Notes: generated by a model not told the origin, from the sequence alone. A DNA stretch of 64,000 bases from Thermomonas paludicola (GCF_024498955.1 NZ_CP093311.1:372001-436000), one strand, 5' to 3'. Positions 26,288 to 35,972 are shown, counted from the first letter of the stretch. Program-made: numbers and translations.

Positions 26288-27013
26288 TTACACCGCGGCC
26301 GGCGCAATCTGGCCGCGCAATTCCAGCGCATCGCCCAGGCGCGCATGGAAGGTATCGCCGGGCAACAGCGCCGCCACGCCGGCAGGTGTTCCCATGAAGA
26401 CCAGGTCGCCTGCGCGCAGCGCGTACAGCTTGGACAGCTCGTGCAGGATCTCCGGCACGTTCCAGATCAGTTGGTCGAGCGTCGATGACTGACGGCGTGC
26501 GCCGTTGACCTCCAGCGAAATCGGCAGGTGATCGAGCGGGCCGATCCGTGCCGCCGGCAGCAGCGTGCTGATCGGGGCGGAACAGTCGAACCCCTTGCCG
26601 GTGTCCCAGGGCAGGCCCTTGGCCTTGGCCGCGGCCTGCAGATCGCGACGCGTCAAGTCCAGGCCCACGCCGTAGCCGAAGACCAGCGTATCGGCCGCGT
26701 CCACCGGCAGCACGCCGGCCGGCGCATCGCGGCCCAGCGCCACCACCAGCTCCACCTCGTGATGCAGATCGGCGGTGCCGGGCGGATATGGCACCACGCC
26801 ATCGATCACCACGGCATCGGCGGGTTTCATGAAGAACACCGGGCTGCCGCGCTCAGCCAGCGAGGCCGGCACCGCGGCGCCCATTTCACGCGCGTGGTCG
26901 GCGAAGTTGCGGCCCACGCAGTAGATGCGCCGGACCGGGAAATCGCCAAGCGCCAGGCCGTTGCGGTCACGCACGGGAATGCGCGGCGCGGAGGTGGCGG
27001 GAATCAGGTCCAT
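26288..27013 (-). CDS. Fumarylacetoacetate hydrolase (FAH) family protein
   Basis: The 241-residue single-domain protein has the FAH core: [17 protein letters not shown] near the N-terminus and the metal-binding glutamates in [12 protein letters not shown] further acidic ligand lies in the [10 protein letters not shown] region, and the conserved FMGTPAGV sequence sits near the end. Members hydrolyse C-C bonds in fumarylpyruvate, acylpyruvates or related catabolites, or decarboxylate oxaloacetate. The substrate here is unknown. Its ATG directly follows the TGA of the upstream small membrane protein (TGAATG), so the two are translationally linked. Confidence 0.9.
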   Translation of the reverse strand: MDLIPATSAPRIPVRDRNGLALGDFPVRRIYCVGRNFADHAREMGAAVPASLAERGSPVFFMKPADAVVIDGVVPYPPGTADLHHEVELVVALGRDAPAGVLPVDAADTLVFGYGVGLDLTRRDLQAAAKAKGLPWDTGKGFDCSAPISTLLPAARIGPLDHLPISLEVNGARRQSSTLDQLIWNVPEILHELSKLYALRAGDLVFMGTPAGVAALLPGDTFHARLGDALELRGQIAPAAV

Positions 27014-27307
27014 TCAGTGCGCCATTGGCAGTTGCGCCTTGCCGACCACGCGGAAGTCGCCGTTGATATCGCGATTGCGCGCAACCACTGGCGTGTTGCG
27101 CCGCGCCCACAGTCGCCACAGCAGGCCACCGGCCAGCATGGCCGCGCCGACGAACACGCCGACGAACAGCAAGGCCAGCAGCAGGCCGATGCCGACCACG
27201 CCCAGCGCGAGACGCAGCAGCGGGTGGCGCGGGCGGCGCGGGCGGCGCGGGGCACTGAACAGGGCGGAGCGGAAGCGGTACAGGCGGGAATACTGGGAAC
27301 GCGACAT
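27014..27307 (-). CDS. Small membrane protein of unknown function
   Basis: I do not recognise this 97-residue protein. It begins with a basic Arg-rich stretch (residues 11-32), followed by one or two membrane segments (LLRLALGVVGIGLLLALLFVG and VFVGAAMLAGGLLWRLW), and a polar tail. The positive-inside rule puts the N-terminus in the cytoplasm. I chose ATG 27307 because longer frames run into the oppositely oriented Rieske gene. It sits immediately upstream of the FAH gene. Confidence 0.65.
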   Translation of the reverse strand: MSRSQYSRLYRFRSALFSAPRRPRRPRHPLLRLALGVVGIGLLLALLFVGVFVGAAMLAGGLLWRLWARRNTPVVARNRDINGDFRVVGKAQLPMAH

Positions 27308-27344
27308 CGTGGTATGAATCCTGTGGCGCGGGGGCCGTGACACA

Positions 27345-27743
27345 ATGGGTCGAAGTATCGGCAGATCGTCCGGGGCAGATGTGAGCAGTTCGTTAAATGG
27401 CGAGGGAGCGGTGCTTGCGACGCTGGACGCGCTGCCGCCGGACAGCCTGCATGCGCTGGACGCCTGCGTGGATGGCGAGCCCGAGTCATTGATCCTGTAC
27501 CGGGATGCCGCAGGCGGGGTGCGTGCCTGGTTCAACGTCTGCCCGCACGCCGGGCGGCGGCTGGACTGGGCGCCTGGCAAGTTTCTGCGCGACAAGCAGG
27601 GGCGCCTGATCTGCGCGGCGCATGGCGCCACTTTCGATTTGGCCGGCGGCGGCTGCGTCGCCGGGCCGTGTCGCGGCGACTGCCTGCGCGAAGTCGCGGT
27701 GGACGTGCGCGATGCCGCGGTGTACGTGGCCGGGCCGCGTTAG
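27345..27743 (+). CDS. Small Rieske [2Fe-2S] ferredoxin-like protein
   Basis: This 132-residue protein contains both halves of a Rieske cluster site: VCPHAGRRLDW (Cys66, His68) and LICAAHGATFDL (Cys90, His93), with GGGCVAGPCRG after it. There is no membrane anchor or catalytic partner domain, so it is probably a soluble electron carrier or redox-sensing protein. It stands alone and diverges from the small membrane protein gene (37 bp apart). The first residues are poorly conserved-looking; a GTG at 27381 could be the true start. Partner unknown. Confidence 0.85.
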   Translation: MGRSIGRSSGADVSSSLNGEGAVLATLDALPPDSLHALDACVDGEPESLILYRDAAGGVRAWFNVCPHAGRRLDWAPGKFLRDKQGRLICAAHGATFDLAGGGCVAGPCRGDCLREVAVDVRDAAVYVAGPR

Positions 27744-27774
27744 CCCTGGCCCAGGGCCCGGGCCGGGCATCGCC

Positions 27775-29613
27775 TCAGTAGAGCAGGTTGATCATGGTCA
27801 CGATGATCGTGGTGTAGATCAGCGTGAGCGGCCCGCCCGAGCGCCACATGTCGCGCACGCCATAGCCGGCCGGGCCGGTGATCATCGACACCGACGGGTT
27901 GGATGCGGTGATGAAGTTGTTGGACGCCGACAGCGCCACGATCAATGCGAACGCGGTGGGGTTGCCGCCCACCGCCAGCGCCAGGTTGATTGCCAGCGGC
28001 ACCATCACGATGGTCGCGCCCACGTGGCTGATGACCATCGAAAATGCAGTGGTGAACAGGGCCAATGCCAGTTCGATGAGCCACGGCGGCATCCCCTGCG
28101 GCAGGCGGTCGATGCTGTGCCCGGCCACCCAGGCCGCCGCGCCGCTGGAATCCATCGCCCAGCCCAGCGGGATCAGGCAGGCCATCAGGAACACGGTTTT
28201 CCAGTTGATCGCCGCGTAGGCCTCGTCCATCTTCAGCACGCCGGTCACCAGCATGCCGGCCACGCCGGTCATCAGCGCGATGGAGGTGGGGATGCGCGAG
28301 GACAGTGCCAGCAGCATGCTGATCGCGAAAATGGCCATCGCGATCTTGAACTTGTGCGGGCGCTGTTCGCCCTTCGGATAGTCGGTGACGACCACGAAAT
28401 CCCGGCTCTTCGCCGCATCCGCCAGGTCGGTCCAGATGCTGTGCAGCACCAGCATGTCGCCGGCGCGGATGGCGATGTTGCGCACGTCCTCGCGCAACAC
28501 CTGCGCGTCGCGGTTGATCGCCAGCAGGCTGAGCCCGAACTGTTTGCGCAGGCGCAGCTGCGCCTGTGGCTTGCCGATGAAAGAGGAGTTGGGCGGTACC
28601 ACGGCTTCGGAAATGCCTGCGCGGCTGGGGTTGAACAGGTCCGCGAACGCGCGCAGGCGCAGGCCGTCGCGCAGGAAGTTTTTCTGCGCGAAATCGGCGA
28701 TCTCCTGGCGTTCGCCCATCACGCCCAGCACGCTGCCCACCCAGATGCGGGTGTCCCCCGGCGGCGCCAGCCGTGATTCGTTGCCGGTTTGCAGCGCCAG
28801 CAGCAGCGGCGCGCCGACCTGCGACTCGGCATCGCCAACGCTCATGCCGACCAGCGGGCTGTCGGCGGTGACGGTGAGTTCGTGGATGTCGCCGTCGATG
28901 CCGTAGGCGCGGGCGAAATAACTCTGGGTGCGCGCCGGGGTGACGGCGTCGTCGCCGCCTTCGCGCAGCACGCGTTTGCCGAAGAAGTGGAAATACGCCA
29001 GCGAGGCGGCCAGCAACACCAGCCCGATCGGCAGCGGGGCGAACATCTTCAGCGGCTGCAGCGAAGCCGCGCCGGAGGGCATGTTGGCGTTCGCCGAGAC
29101 CAGCAGGTCGTTGAGCAGGATCAGCGGCGAGTTGCCGACCATGGTCAGGCTGCCGCCCATGATGATCGCCGCCGACATCGGCATCAGCAGCCGCGACAGG
29201 CTGATCCCGGTGCGTGCGGTGAGGCGCGAAGCAACCGGCAGATACAGGGCGGTCGCCGAGGTGTTCTGGATGATCGCCGAGTTCAGGCCGGCCACGGCCG
29301 ATGCAAACAGCAGCAGCCGCTGTTCCACCCCGTGCGCGCGCCGCAGCAGCCAGCTGGCGAGACGATTGAGCGCACCGGTGCGGTCCAGCCCCGCGCCAAG
29401 GATCATGGTGGCGATGACGTTCATCACCGCGTCGGAAGAAAAGCCGCCGAACAGATCTTCCGGGGCCACCAGCCCGGTCAGCCCCAGTGCGACCAGCACC
29501 ACCAGCGACACCACGTCGGCGCGGATGCGCTCGAACAGGAACATCACCATGGTGAACGCCACCAGGCCCAACACCAGCTGCATGTCGTTGGTGAGGGTGA
29601 GGGTGGTGTCCAT
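27775..29613 (-). CDS. SLC13/DASS-family transporter with two RCK_C domains
   Basis: The 612-residue protein has SLC13-type membrane halves (residues 1-220 and 420-612) separated by about 200 soluble residues. The soluble part consists of two TrkA-C (RCK_C) modules, with SPLVGMSVGDAE at the start of one and SSFIGKPQAQLRLR in the other. SNNFITASNPSV and NTSATALYLPVASRL resemble the substrate/sodium-binding SNT-type motifs. Such proteins import sulfate, dicarboxylates or related anions, and the RCK_C modules may sense a ligand. It is 88 bp downstream of trmB on the same strand. The substrate is not predictable. Confidence 0.88.
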   Translation of the reverse strand: MDTTLTLTNDMQLVLGLVAFTMVMFLFERIRADVVSLVVLVALGLTGLVAPEDLFGGFSSDAVMNVIATMILGAGLDRTGALNRLASWLLRRAHGVEQRLLLFASAVAGLNSAIIQNTSATALYLPVASRLTARTGISLSRLLMPMSAAIIMGGSLTMVGNSPLILLNDLLVSANANMPSGAASLQPLKMFAPLPIGLVLLAASLAYFHFFGKRVLREGGDDAVTPARTQSYFARAYGIDGDIHELTVTADSPLVGMSVGDAESQVGAPLLLALQTGNESRLAPPGDTRIWVGSVLGVMGERQEIADFAQKNFLRDGLRLRAFADLFNPSRAGISEAVVPPNSSFIGKPQAQLRLRKQFGLSLLAINRDAQVLREDVRNIAIRAGDMLVLHSIWTDLADAAKSRDFVVVTDYPKGEQRPHKFKIAMAIFAISMLLALSSRIPTSIALMTGVAGMLVTGVLKMDEAYAAINWKTVFLMACLIPLGWAMDSSGAAAWVAGHSIDRLPQGMPPWLIELALALFTTAFSMVISHVGATIVMVPLAINLALAVGGNPTAFALIVALSASNNFITASNPSVSMITGPAGYGVRDMWRSGGPLTLIYTTIIVTMINLLY

Positions 29614-29701
29614 CAGTGGGCTGCGGGACTCGGCAAGCGGGGTTCTGGGTGGGGGGCGGAACGTCGATGACGCCTGCCCTTATAGCGAATTACCGACCAT
29701 G

Positions 29702-30490
29702 CTATCCCGTCCTGTCGTACAGCAGATCCCAAACGCCGTGGCCAAGAGCCTGCCCACGCGTTTCGAAATGCGTCTGGGGCCGCCAGGCAGGGCGCGGCAC
29801 GGAGCCGCGTGGGCCGGCAACATTGGCGAGGCCGGCGGTCGCATCCAGCACCTCCCACATCTGCTCGGCATAGTCCTGCCAATCGGTCGCCAAATGCAGG
29901 CGCCCGCCATGGGCCAGTTTGCGTGCCAGCAGCGCCGCGAAGTCGGGATTCACCAGGCGTCGCTTGTGGTGCCGCTTCTTGTGCCAGGGATCGGGGAAGT
30001 AAATGCGGATTTCGTCCAGCGCGGCATCGGCGATCTCATGCGCCAGCACTTCCACCGCGTCGTGATGGTAGAGCCGCACATTGCGTGCCTCGTCGTGCGC
30101 CAGCGCGTTCAGCAGGCGGCCCACGCCGGGCGCATGCACCTCGATGCCGATATGGTCGCGGGCCGGATCGAGCTGCGCCGAAAAGCGCAGCGCCTCGCCA
30201 TTGCCGAAGCCGATTTCCAGGATGCGCCTGGCTTGGCGGCCGAAGCTGGCGTCAAAATCGCGCGGCAGCCCGCGGTAGTCCAGGCCAAAACGCGGCCACA
30301 CCTCGTCGAACGCGCGCTGCTGGGCGTCGGTGAAGCGGCCCTGGCGCAGCACGAAGCTGCGCACCTTGCGCACGCCGTCGGTCACGGTGAAGGGTTTGGG
30401 CGGCGTTTTTGCGCCGGCGCTGCTGAAGGGGTCGGTCAAACGGGTGGCCTCGCGCAGTGGGCGGTGCTCGGGGAAGGGCCGCCGGTGCAA
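29702..30490 (-). CDS. trmB: tRNA (guanine-N7-)-methyltransferase TrmB
   Basis: TrmB forms m7G46 in the variable loop of tRNA using SAM. The 262-residue product has the N-terminal [10 protein letters not shown] segment, SAM-binding [12 protein letters not shown] (near residue 90), [10 protein letters not shown], and the tRNA-contacting [28 protein letters not shown] and a C-terminal Thr-Arg [10 protein letters not shown] follow. The start is TTG at 30490 (no ATG lies before the conserved region), so the exact N-terminus is uncertain. It is divergent from the esterase gene. Confidence 0.95.
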   Translation of the reverse strand: MHRRPFPEHRPLREATRLTDPFSSAGAKTPPKPFTVTDGVRKVRSFVLRQGRFTDAQQRAFDEVWPRFGLDYRGLPRDFDASFGRQARRILEIGFGNGEALRFSAQLDPARDHIGIEVHAPGVGRLLNALAHDEARNVRLYHHDAVEVLAHEIADAALDEIRIYFPDPWHKKRHHKRRLVNPDFAALLARKLAHGGRLHLATDWQDYAEQMWEVLDATAGLANVAGPRGSVPRPAWRPQTHFETRGQALGHGVWDLLYDRTG

Positions 30491-30671
30491 TCAGGGGAGT
30501 CGTCGGACGCGTATTGTCGCCGGAAGTGGGTGTCGTGATGCAGCGCAGCGTGAGAGCGTTATGATTTCATGAAACGATGCGCGCCATTCGCAGGCGTATG
30601 TCGAAATGGACCGACCCTGCGAGCGCCGGGTCTGCTGGAACCACCCCCCTAATCTCATGCTGAGGATGCCC
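30491..30671. promoter_or_regulatory. Divergent trmB/esterase intergenic region
   Basis: This 181-bp gap contains a TATGAT-like -10 at about 30560 for the rightward gene, overlapped by the perfect palindrome TTTCATGAAA (30565-30574). A repressor or activator site is possible. No -35 hexamer is convincing. Confidence 0.3.
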
Positions 30672-32603
30672 ATGAAAACCCTGCTCCGCCGGACTGTTCT
30701 GGCTGCCGCACTGGCCGTTGCCGCAATGCCCGCGTTCGCGCAGTCGTCGCCGGACTCGCCGTTCACCAAAACCGTGTTCTTCGGCGACAGCCTGACCGAT
30801 GGCGGCTTTTTCCGCCCGCTGCTGCCGCCGTCGGCGCAGGCAGTGACGGGCCAGTTCACCACCAACCCCGGCTATGTGTGGTCGCAATACATGGCCGACT
30901 ACTTCCATAGCAACGCCGACGTGGCGTGGACGGCCACCGGCGCAACGCCGACGCCGGCCGCCGGCAACAACTGGGCGGTGGGCGGTGCGCGCGTCAGCAT
31001 CGACACCGTCGGCGGGCTGGGCTACACGCCGTCGCTGGTCAGCCAGTACCACGCGTATCTGGCCGCCGGCAACACGGTGGATCCCGGCGCGCTGTACACG
31101 GTGCTGGGTGGTGCCAATGACATCTTTGCCGCCACCACCGCCTACCAGAACGCCTACATCGGCGTGCTGATGGGCGCCGGCACGCCCACCCAGGCCGCCG
31201 CTGCCGGCGATGCCGCCGCGAACGCGATCATTGGCCCGGCGGTTGCCGGTCAGGTGGGGTTGATCAGCGCGATGACCCAGGCGGGCGCGCGTTACATTCT
31301 GGTGCCCACCATCCCGGACATCGGGCTGACCCCGTCGGCGGCCGCAGGCGGCGCCCCGGGCAAGGCGCTGGGCACGGCACTGTCGTCGGGCTACAACAAC
31401 GCGCTGTATGCCGGTTTGGCAACGGCCGGCCTGCACGTGATTCCGGTGGATACCTACCACTTCCTGCAGGAAGTGGTGGCCAATCCCACCGCGTTCGGGC
31501 TGTCCAACGTCACCGGCCAGGCTTGCCTGACCCAGCCGCCTCCGGCCGGCGACTCCTCGCTGTTCTGCAACCCGCTGTCCACGGTGCCGGGCGGCGCGGA
31601 TTCGTATCTGTTCGCCGATGGCGTGCATCCCACCTCGGGTGCGCACAAGGCGCTGGCCGACCTGTCGATTGCGATGATCGAGGGCCCGCGCCAGATCGCG
31701 GTGCTGCCGCATTCGGCGGCAATGGTCGGGCGTTCGCGCGCGGTCATGGTGGACAGCGTCGTCTCCAGCATGGCGATGAAAGAAGGCGACGGCATGCAGT
31801 GGTGGGCCGACCTGCGCGGCGACCAGCAGCGCTTCAACAACTCGATCGGTTTTGACGGCATGGGCGGCACCGGTTCGTTCGGAATCGGCTGGCGCAGCGG
31901 CAACCTGATGTACGGCGCGTTCGCCGGTTACGGGCGGCAGGACATCGATTTCGGGTTTGATCGCGGTGATTTCCGGCAGACCGATGCCAGTATCGGCGGC
32001 TTCATCGGCTGGACCAGCGATGGCCTGTGGGCAAACGGCCAGCTGAGCTGGACCAAGCTGGCCTACAAGGTGGACCGTCAGGTCACCCTCGGCCAGGCCA
32101 CCCGCGTCCACAGTGGCTCGCCGGACGGCGACAACCTCAGCGCTGGCGCCAGCGCCGGGTGGGCGTTCAAGCATGGCAACTGGCAGCACGGTCCGGTGCT
32201 GTCGTTCCTGTGGCAGGACATCAGCGTCGATGGCTATGCCGAGAACAGCACGCAGTCCAGCGCGCTGGCCTATCCCAAGCAGGATCTCAAGTCGTTGATC
32301 GGCAGCGCCGGCTGGCAGGCCAGCTACACCATCAACGAGCACCTGAAGCCCTATGCCCAGCTGACCTGGGACCGCGAGTTCAAGGATGCGCCGGCGCAGG
32401 CATGGGCGCAGTCGCAGTCGATGCCGGGCACCTTGCCCTACGCGGTGCCGGGTCTGGCGTTCGATGACACCTACGGCACCCTGTCGTTCGGCGTGCGCAG
32501 CCAGCTGTTCGGGCTCGACGTGACTACCGGCAGCAACGTCACCGTGGGCCAGAAGGGCGGCAGCAACGCCAGCTTCTTCGTGACCGTGGGCGGCGCGTTC
32601 TGA
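30672..32603 (+). CDS. estA: GDSL autotransporter esterase (EstA-like)
   Basis: The 643-residue protein is a type V autotransporter. It has a signal peptide (to about residue 24, ending AFAQ) and a GDSL/SGNH lipase passenger with block I TVFFGDSLTDGGFF, block III LGGANDIFA and catalytic DGVHPTSGAH. From about residue 375 comes the C-terminal beta-barrel, which ends in the outer-membrane signature FFVTVGGAF with terminal Phe. It hydrolyses short acyl esters at the cell surface; EstA of Pseudomonas affects rhamnolipid production and motility. I chose ATG 30672, which starts the signal peptide MKTLLRRTV; GAGG lies 7 bases upstream. Several in-frame upstream ATGs are less suitable. Confidence 0.93.
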   Translation: MKTLLRRTVLAAALAVAAMPAFAQSSPDSPFTKTVFFGDSLTDGGFFRPLLPPSAQAVTGQFTTNPGYVWSQYMADYFHSNADVAWTATGATPTPAAGNNWAVGGARVSIDTVGGLGYTPSLVSQYHAYLAAGNTVDPGALYTVLGGANDIFAATTAYQNAYIGVLMGAGTPTQAAAAGDAAANAIIGPAVAGQVGLISAMTQAGARYILVPTIPDIGLTPSAAAGGAPGKALGTALSSGYNNALYAGLATAGLHVIPVDTYHFLQEVVANPTAFGLSNVTGQACLTQPPPAGDSSLFCNPLSTVPGGADSYLFADGVHPTSGAHKALADLSIAMIEGPRQIAVLPHSAAMVGRSRAVMVDSVVSSMAMKEGDGMQWWADLRGDQQRFNNSIGFDGMGGTGSFGIGWRSGNLMYGAFAGYGRQDIDFGFDRGDFRQTDASIGGFIGWTSDGLWANGQLSWTKLAYKVDRQVTLGQATRVHSGSPDGDNLSAGASAGWAFKHGNWQHGPVLSFLWQDISVDGYAENSTQSSALAYPKQDLKSLIGSAGWQASYTINEHLKPYAQLTWDREFKDAPAQAWAQSQSMPGTLPYAVPGLAFDDTYGTLSFGVRSQLFGLDVTTGSNVTVGQKGGSNASFFVTVGGAF

Positions 32604-32609
32604 CGCAGG

Positions 32610-32641
32610 CCGCAACGGGGGGCTGCGTGCACCCGTTGCGG
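32610..32641 (+). terminator. Probable terminator after the esterase gene
   Basis: CCGCAACGGG (32610-32619) and CCCGTTGCGG (32632-32641) form a perfect 10-bp stem with a 12-base loop, just after the esterase stop and before the tRNA. No T-run follows, so termination may be factor-assisted. Confidence 0.5.
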
Positions 32642-32675
32642 CAGGTTCCATCGGCGGCATAAACTGGTCGCCGCT

Positions 32676-32749
32676 GCGGGTGTAGTTCAATGGTAGAACT
32701 GCAGCTTCCCAAGCTGCTAGCGTGGGTTCGATTCCCATCACCCGCTCCA
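32676..32749 (+). tRNA. tRNA-Gly(CCC)
   Basis: The 74-nt sequence folds as a complete cloverleaf: acceptor GCGGGTG/CACCCGC, D-arm with GTTCAATGGTAGAAC, anticodon stem GCAGC/GCTGC around loop TTCCCAA, and T-arm GTGGG-TTCGATT-CCCAT. The discriminator is T and CCA is encoded. The loop places CCC at positions 34-36, which reads the GGG glycine codon. Confidence 0.95.
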
Positions 32750-32762
32750 GATTGAAATCGCA

Positions 32763-32797
32763 GAAAGGCGGCATCCGGTCGGGTGCCGCCTTTTCTG
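32763..32797 (+). terminator. Rho-independent terminator after tRNA-Gly
   Basis: AAAGGCGGCA (32764-32773) pairs with TGCCGCCTTT across a 10-base loop, and TTTTCTG follows. It lies 14 bp after the tRNA CCA end. Confidence 0.9.
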
Positions 32798-32834
32798 TTG
32801 GATCCCTTCAGCAGCCTTTGGTCACGGGTACCAG

Positions 32835-33749
32835 ATGAAGCTCGCCATCCTGTCTCGCAACAGCAAGCTGTACTCAACGCGCCGGCTGGTCGAGGCCGCC
32901 CGTGAACGCGGGCACAGCGTGCGTGTGCTGGATCCCCTGCGTTGCTACATGCGGATCAGCAGCGATGGGTTCGACATGCGCTACAAGGGCAAGCCCATCG
33001 CCGACTATGCCGCCGTGGTGCCGCGCATCGGTGCCTCGATCACCCGCTATGGCTGCGCGGTGCTGCGCCAGTTCGAGTTGATGGGGACCGCCACCCCCAA
33101 CAGCGCCGCCGCGATCGCGCGCGCGCGCGACAAGCTGCGCTGCCACCAGGTGCTGGCTGCCGAGGGCATCGGCCTGCCAGTGACGGTGTTTGGCGACAAC
33201 CCTGACGATACCGGCGACCTGCTGGCGCTGCTGGGGCCGCCGCCGCACGTGATCAAGCTCAACGAAGGCACCCAGGGCGCCGGCGTGATGCTGACCGAAA
33301 AACCGTCGGCGTCGCGGGCGACCATCGAGACCTTGCGTGGGCTCTACGCCACGTTCCTGGTGCAGGAGTTCATCGCCGAAGCCAAGGGCGCCGACCTGCG
33401 CTGCTTCGTGGTGGGTGACCAGGTGGTGGCGGCGATGCGACGGCAGGCGCCGAAAGGCGATTTCCGTTCCAACCTGCACCGGGGCGGGATCGCCAGGCCA
33501 GTGCGCCCAACCCGCGCGGAAGCCGCCACGGCGGTGCGCGCGGCGCAGATCCTCGGGCTGGGCGTGGCCGGCGTGGATCTCATCCGCAGCGCACGCGGCC
33601 CGCTGGTGCTGGAAGTCAATTCGTCACCGGGGCTGGAAGGCATCGAAGCGGCGACCGACATCGACGTGGCCGGTGCGGTGATTGCGCATGTGGCGATGCA
33701 AAGTGCGTTGAAGCAACGCAAGCGCAACGATGATTTGACGGATTCTTAA
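32835..33749 (+). CDS. rimK: RimK-family ATP-grasp ligase
   Basis: RimK adds glutamate residues to the C-terminus of ribosomal protein S6 in E. coli; relatives ligate amino acids to other acceptors. The 304-residue product has the usual length. Its N-terminal domain starts [20 protein letters not shown], followed by the ATP-grasp domain with [36 protein letters not shown], the Mg-binding [15 protein letters not shown], and the conserved FRSNLHRGG. It stands alone between tRNA-Gly and the two-component system, with a terminator after it. Confidence 0.92.
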   Translation: MKLAILSRNSKLYSTRRLVEAARERGHSVRVLDPLRCYMRISSDGFDMRYKGKPIADYAAVVPRIGASITRYGCAVLRQFELMGTATPNSAAAIARARDKLRCHQVLAAEGIGLPVTVFGDNPDDTGDLLALLGPPPHVIKLNEGTQGAGVMLTEKPSASRATIETLRGLYATFLVQEFIAEAKGADLRCFVVGDQVVAAMRRQAPKGDFRSNLHRGGIARPVRPTRAEAATAVRAAQILGLGVAGVDLIRSARGPLVLEVNSSPGLEGIEAATDIDVAGAVIAHVAMQSALKQRKRNDDLTDS

Positions 33750-33771
33750 TTGCCGGGCGTTCAAGATCCGT

Positions 33772-33860
33772 GCATGCCCCGCTGTACTTCCCCCACAGCC
33801 GGGCATGCAGGGCGCAAGTGACTTTCGGCCCGGGCGACCCTCCGCCCGGGCCTTCGTTTG
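33772..33860 (+). terminator. Two consecutive hairpins after rimK
   Basis: The first hairpin (33772-33808) pairs GCATGCCC...GCTGT with ACAGC...GGGCATGC, 14 bp with one mismatch and a 9-base loop. The second (33827-33852) is a perfect 10-bp GGCCCGGGCG/CGCCCGGGCC stem followed by TTCGTTTGT, a probable terminator. Together they fill most of the 227-bp gap before the response regulator. Confidence 0.65.
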
Positions 33861-33976
33861 TCTGCGCGTCGTGCAATCGCGCCAGGCTCCGGGCAAGCCG
33901 GCTGTGCAAGAATCACGGAACCGGTGGCGGGCGGGCCGGTCATAGCAAGTCGAAGTCGCCCAACTGGAAACAACGC

Positions 33977-34660
33977 ATGCGCATCCTGGTCATCGAAGAC
34001 AACGCCGACATCGCCGCCAACCTGGGCGACTATCTGGAGGAATGCGGGCACACCGTGGACTTCGCGGCCGATGGCATCACCGGGTTGCATCTGGCGGTGG
34101 TGCACGAGTTCGATGCGATCGTGCTGGACCTCAACCTGCCCGGCATGGACGGGTTGGAGGTGTGCCGCAAGCTGCGCGTGGAGGCACGCAAGCAGACGCC
34201 GGTGTTGATCCTGACCGCGCGTGATTCGCTGGACAACAAGCTGGCAGGCTTTGATTCCGGCGCGGACGACTACCTGATCAAGCCGTTCGCGCTGCAGGAA
34301 GTGAACGTGCGCCTGAATGCGCTGGCCCGGCGCGGCCGTGGCCTGCCGGCGCGGGTACTGAACGTGGGCGAGCTGGAGTTCAACCTGGATACGCTGGAAG
34401 TGCATCGCGAGGGTCGCTCCATCCAGCTCAACCCGACCGCGCTGAAGATCTTGCAGGCGCTGATGGAGGCGTCGCCGGCGGTGGTGACCCGGCAGGAACT
34501 GGAAAGCCGGGTCTGGGGCGAGGAGTTGCCCGATTCCGATTCCCTGCGCGTGCATATCCACGGCCTGCGCGCGTTGCTGGACAAGCCTTTCGAAACGGCC
34601 ATGATCCAGACCCGGCATGGCATCGGCTATCGCATCGCCGTTCCGGACGTCAATGGCTGA
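33977..34660 (+). CDS. OmpR/PhoP-type response regulator
   Basis: The 227-residue protein has a receiver domain (acidic pair EDN near residue 7, phosphoacceptor Asp in IVLDLNLPGMDG at about 51, Thr in LTARDS, Lys in YLIKPFAL). A winged-helix DNA-binding domain follows, with RVHIHGLRALLDKPF in the recognition region and the RHGIGYRI wing. I chose ATG 33977, where the receiver domain begins; 8 bp overlap with the sensor gene shows the pair is one unit. The regulon cannot be read from the window. Confidence 0.93.
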   Translation: MRILVIEDNADIAANLGDYLEECGHTVDFAADGITGLHLAVVHEFDAIVLDLNLPGMDGLEVCRKLRVEARKQTPVLILTARDSLDNKLAGFDSGADDYLIKPFALQEVNVRLNALARRGRGLPARVLNVGELEFNLDTLEVHREGRSIQLNPTALKILQALMEASPAVVTRQELESRVWGEELPDSDSLRVHIHGLRALLDKPFETAMIQTRHGIGYRIAVPDVNG

Positions 34661-35972
34661 GCCGCCCGTGCAGCGTCCTGCGCGGCCCGGCAGGCGTCGG
34701 CTGCGCACCCGCATCATCGTGTCGTTCGCCCTGCTGGGGTTCGGCCTGACCGCGCTGTTCGCGCTGGCCATGGTGCAACTGCGCAACCGGCTGGAGAACC
34801 AGCTGATCGAAAAAACGCTGCAGCGCGAAGTTGCAAGCCTGGTGCAGCAGGTCGAGGTGAGCCCGGACCGGCAGCCGTATTTCCTGATGTTCGATGCGCG
34901 TACCTTCAGCGATGCCAATGCCTACAAGATCAATCCGCTTTATCGGGACTTGAAGCAGGGCGTGCACGAAATCCGCGAGACCGATGCGAACGGCGTGATG
35001 CAGGTTTACAAGGTGGCGGTGCGCCGGGGGCTGAGCCAGAACGGCAAGCCGTTCACCAGCCTGGTGCGTTACAACGTCACCGATGCCGCGGCCACGTCCG
35101 ATCTGCTGGCGCGCTGGCTGCTGGGCGCCGTGCTTGCGTTCAGCGTGTTCGCCCTGCTGCTGGGCTGGTGGTCGGCGTCCAAGGTGATGGCGCCGGTGTC
35201 CGATCTTGCGCAGCGCCTGCGGCGTTCCGGCAACAGCTCCGATCCCGAGGCGCTGGCGCCGAACTTCGCCGAGGATGAAGTGGGCGAACTGGCCAAGGCG
35301 CTGGACGACTACGCCGGCCGGCTGACCGATGTCGTGCAGCGGGATCGCGAGTTCAACGCCGACGTCAGCCACGAGTTGCGCACGCCGCTGGCGGTGATCC
35401 GCGGCGCGGTGGAGCTCCTGTTGACGCGCCCCGACATCGATGACCGCACCCGCACCCGGCTGTCGCGCATCCAGCGCGCCGAGCAGCAGTGCACCGACCT
35501 GATCGGCGCGCTGCTGCTGCTGTCGCGAAACGAGCGCGCAGTCGGCCAATGCGACGTGACCAAGGTCGCGCAGCAGCAGCTGGACAGCCATCGCGCGCAG
35601 CTTGGTGGCAAGCCCGTGGAGCTGCGCCTGGAGGGTGCCGGCAGCGTGCTGCTGGATGTGCCGGAGTCGGCGATGGCGGTGGCGTTGGGCAATCTCATCG
35701 GCAACGCGGTGAAGTACACGCCCGCCGGCGAGGTGGTGGTGCGCGTGCATGCCGACGCGGTGGAGGTGATCGATTCCGGCCCGGGCCTCAGCGCCGAAGA
35801 TGCCGCCAAGCTGTTCACCCGTGGCTACCGCGGCACCCATGCCGGGCATTCGCAGGGCGGCGGGATTGGCCTGTCGATCGTGCGCCGCTTGTGTGCCCTG
35901 TATGGCTGGGACGTGCAGGTGCGGCCGGGCGAGGCGAAGGGCGTGGTGGCCACGCTGCGTTTCACGCACTAG
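34653..35972 (+). CDS. Sensor histidine kinase
   Basis: The 439-residue membrane kinase has two membrane segments (about 22-44 and 155-175) bounding a periplasmic sensor of about 110 residues, then a HAMP domain. The dimerisation/phosphoacceptor box is FNADVSHELRTPLAVIRG. The ATPase region has N-box LGNLIGNAVKYTP, G1 DSGPGLS and G2 GGGIGLSIVRRL. It overlaps the response regulator gene. The periplasmic sensor does not match a family that I can name; the overall layout is PhoQ/QseC-like. Confidence 0.93.
   Translation: MAEPPVQRPARPGRRRLRTRIIVSFALLGFGLTALFALAMVQLRNRLENQLIEKTLQREVASLVQQVEVSPDRQPYFLMFDARTFSDANAYKINPLYRDLKQGVHEIRETDANGVMQVYKVAVRRGLSQNGKPFTSLVRYNVTDAAATSDLLARWLLGAVLAFSVFALLLGWWSASKVMAPVSDLAQRLRRSGNSSDPEALAPNFAEDEVGELAKALDDYAGRLTDVVQRDREFNADVSHELRTPLAVIRGAVELLLTRPDIDDRTRTRLSRIQRAEQQCTDLIGALLLLSRNERAVGQCDVTKVAQQQLDSHRAQLGGKPVELRLEGAGSVLLDVPESAMAVALGNLIGNAVKYTPAGEVVVRVHADAVEVIDSGPGLSAEDAAKLFTRGYRGTHAGHSQGGGIGLSIVRRLCALYGWDVQVRPGEAKGVVATLRFTH

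Noticed and set aside
30567..32774. A 735-codon minus-strand frame opposite the autotransporter esterase
   Set aside because: It runs through the tRNA-Gly gene and the esterase, whose signal peptide, GDSL motifs and barrel end are clear.
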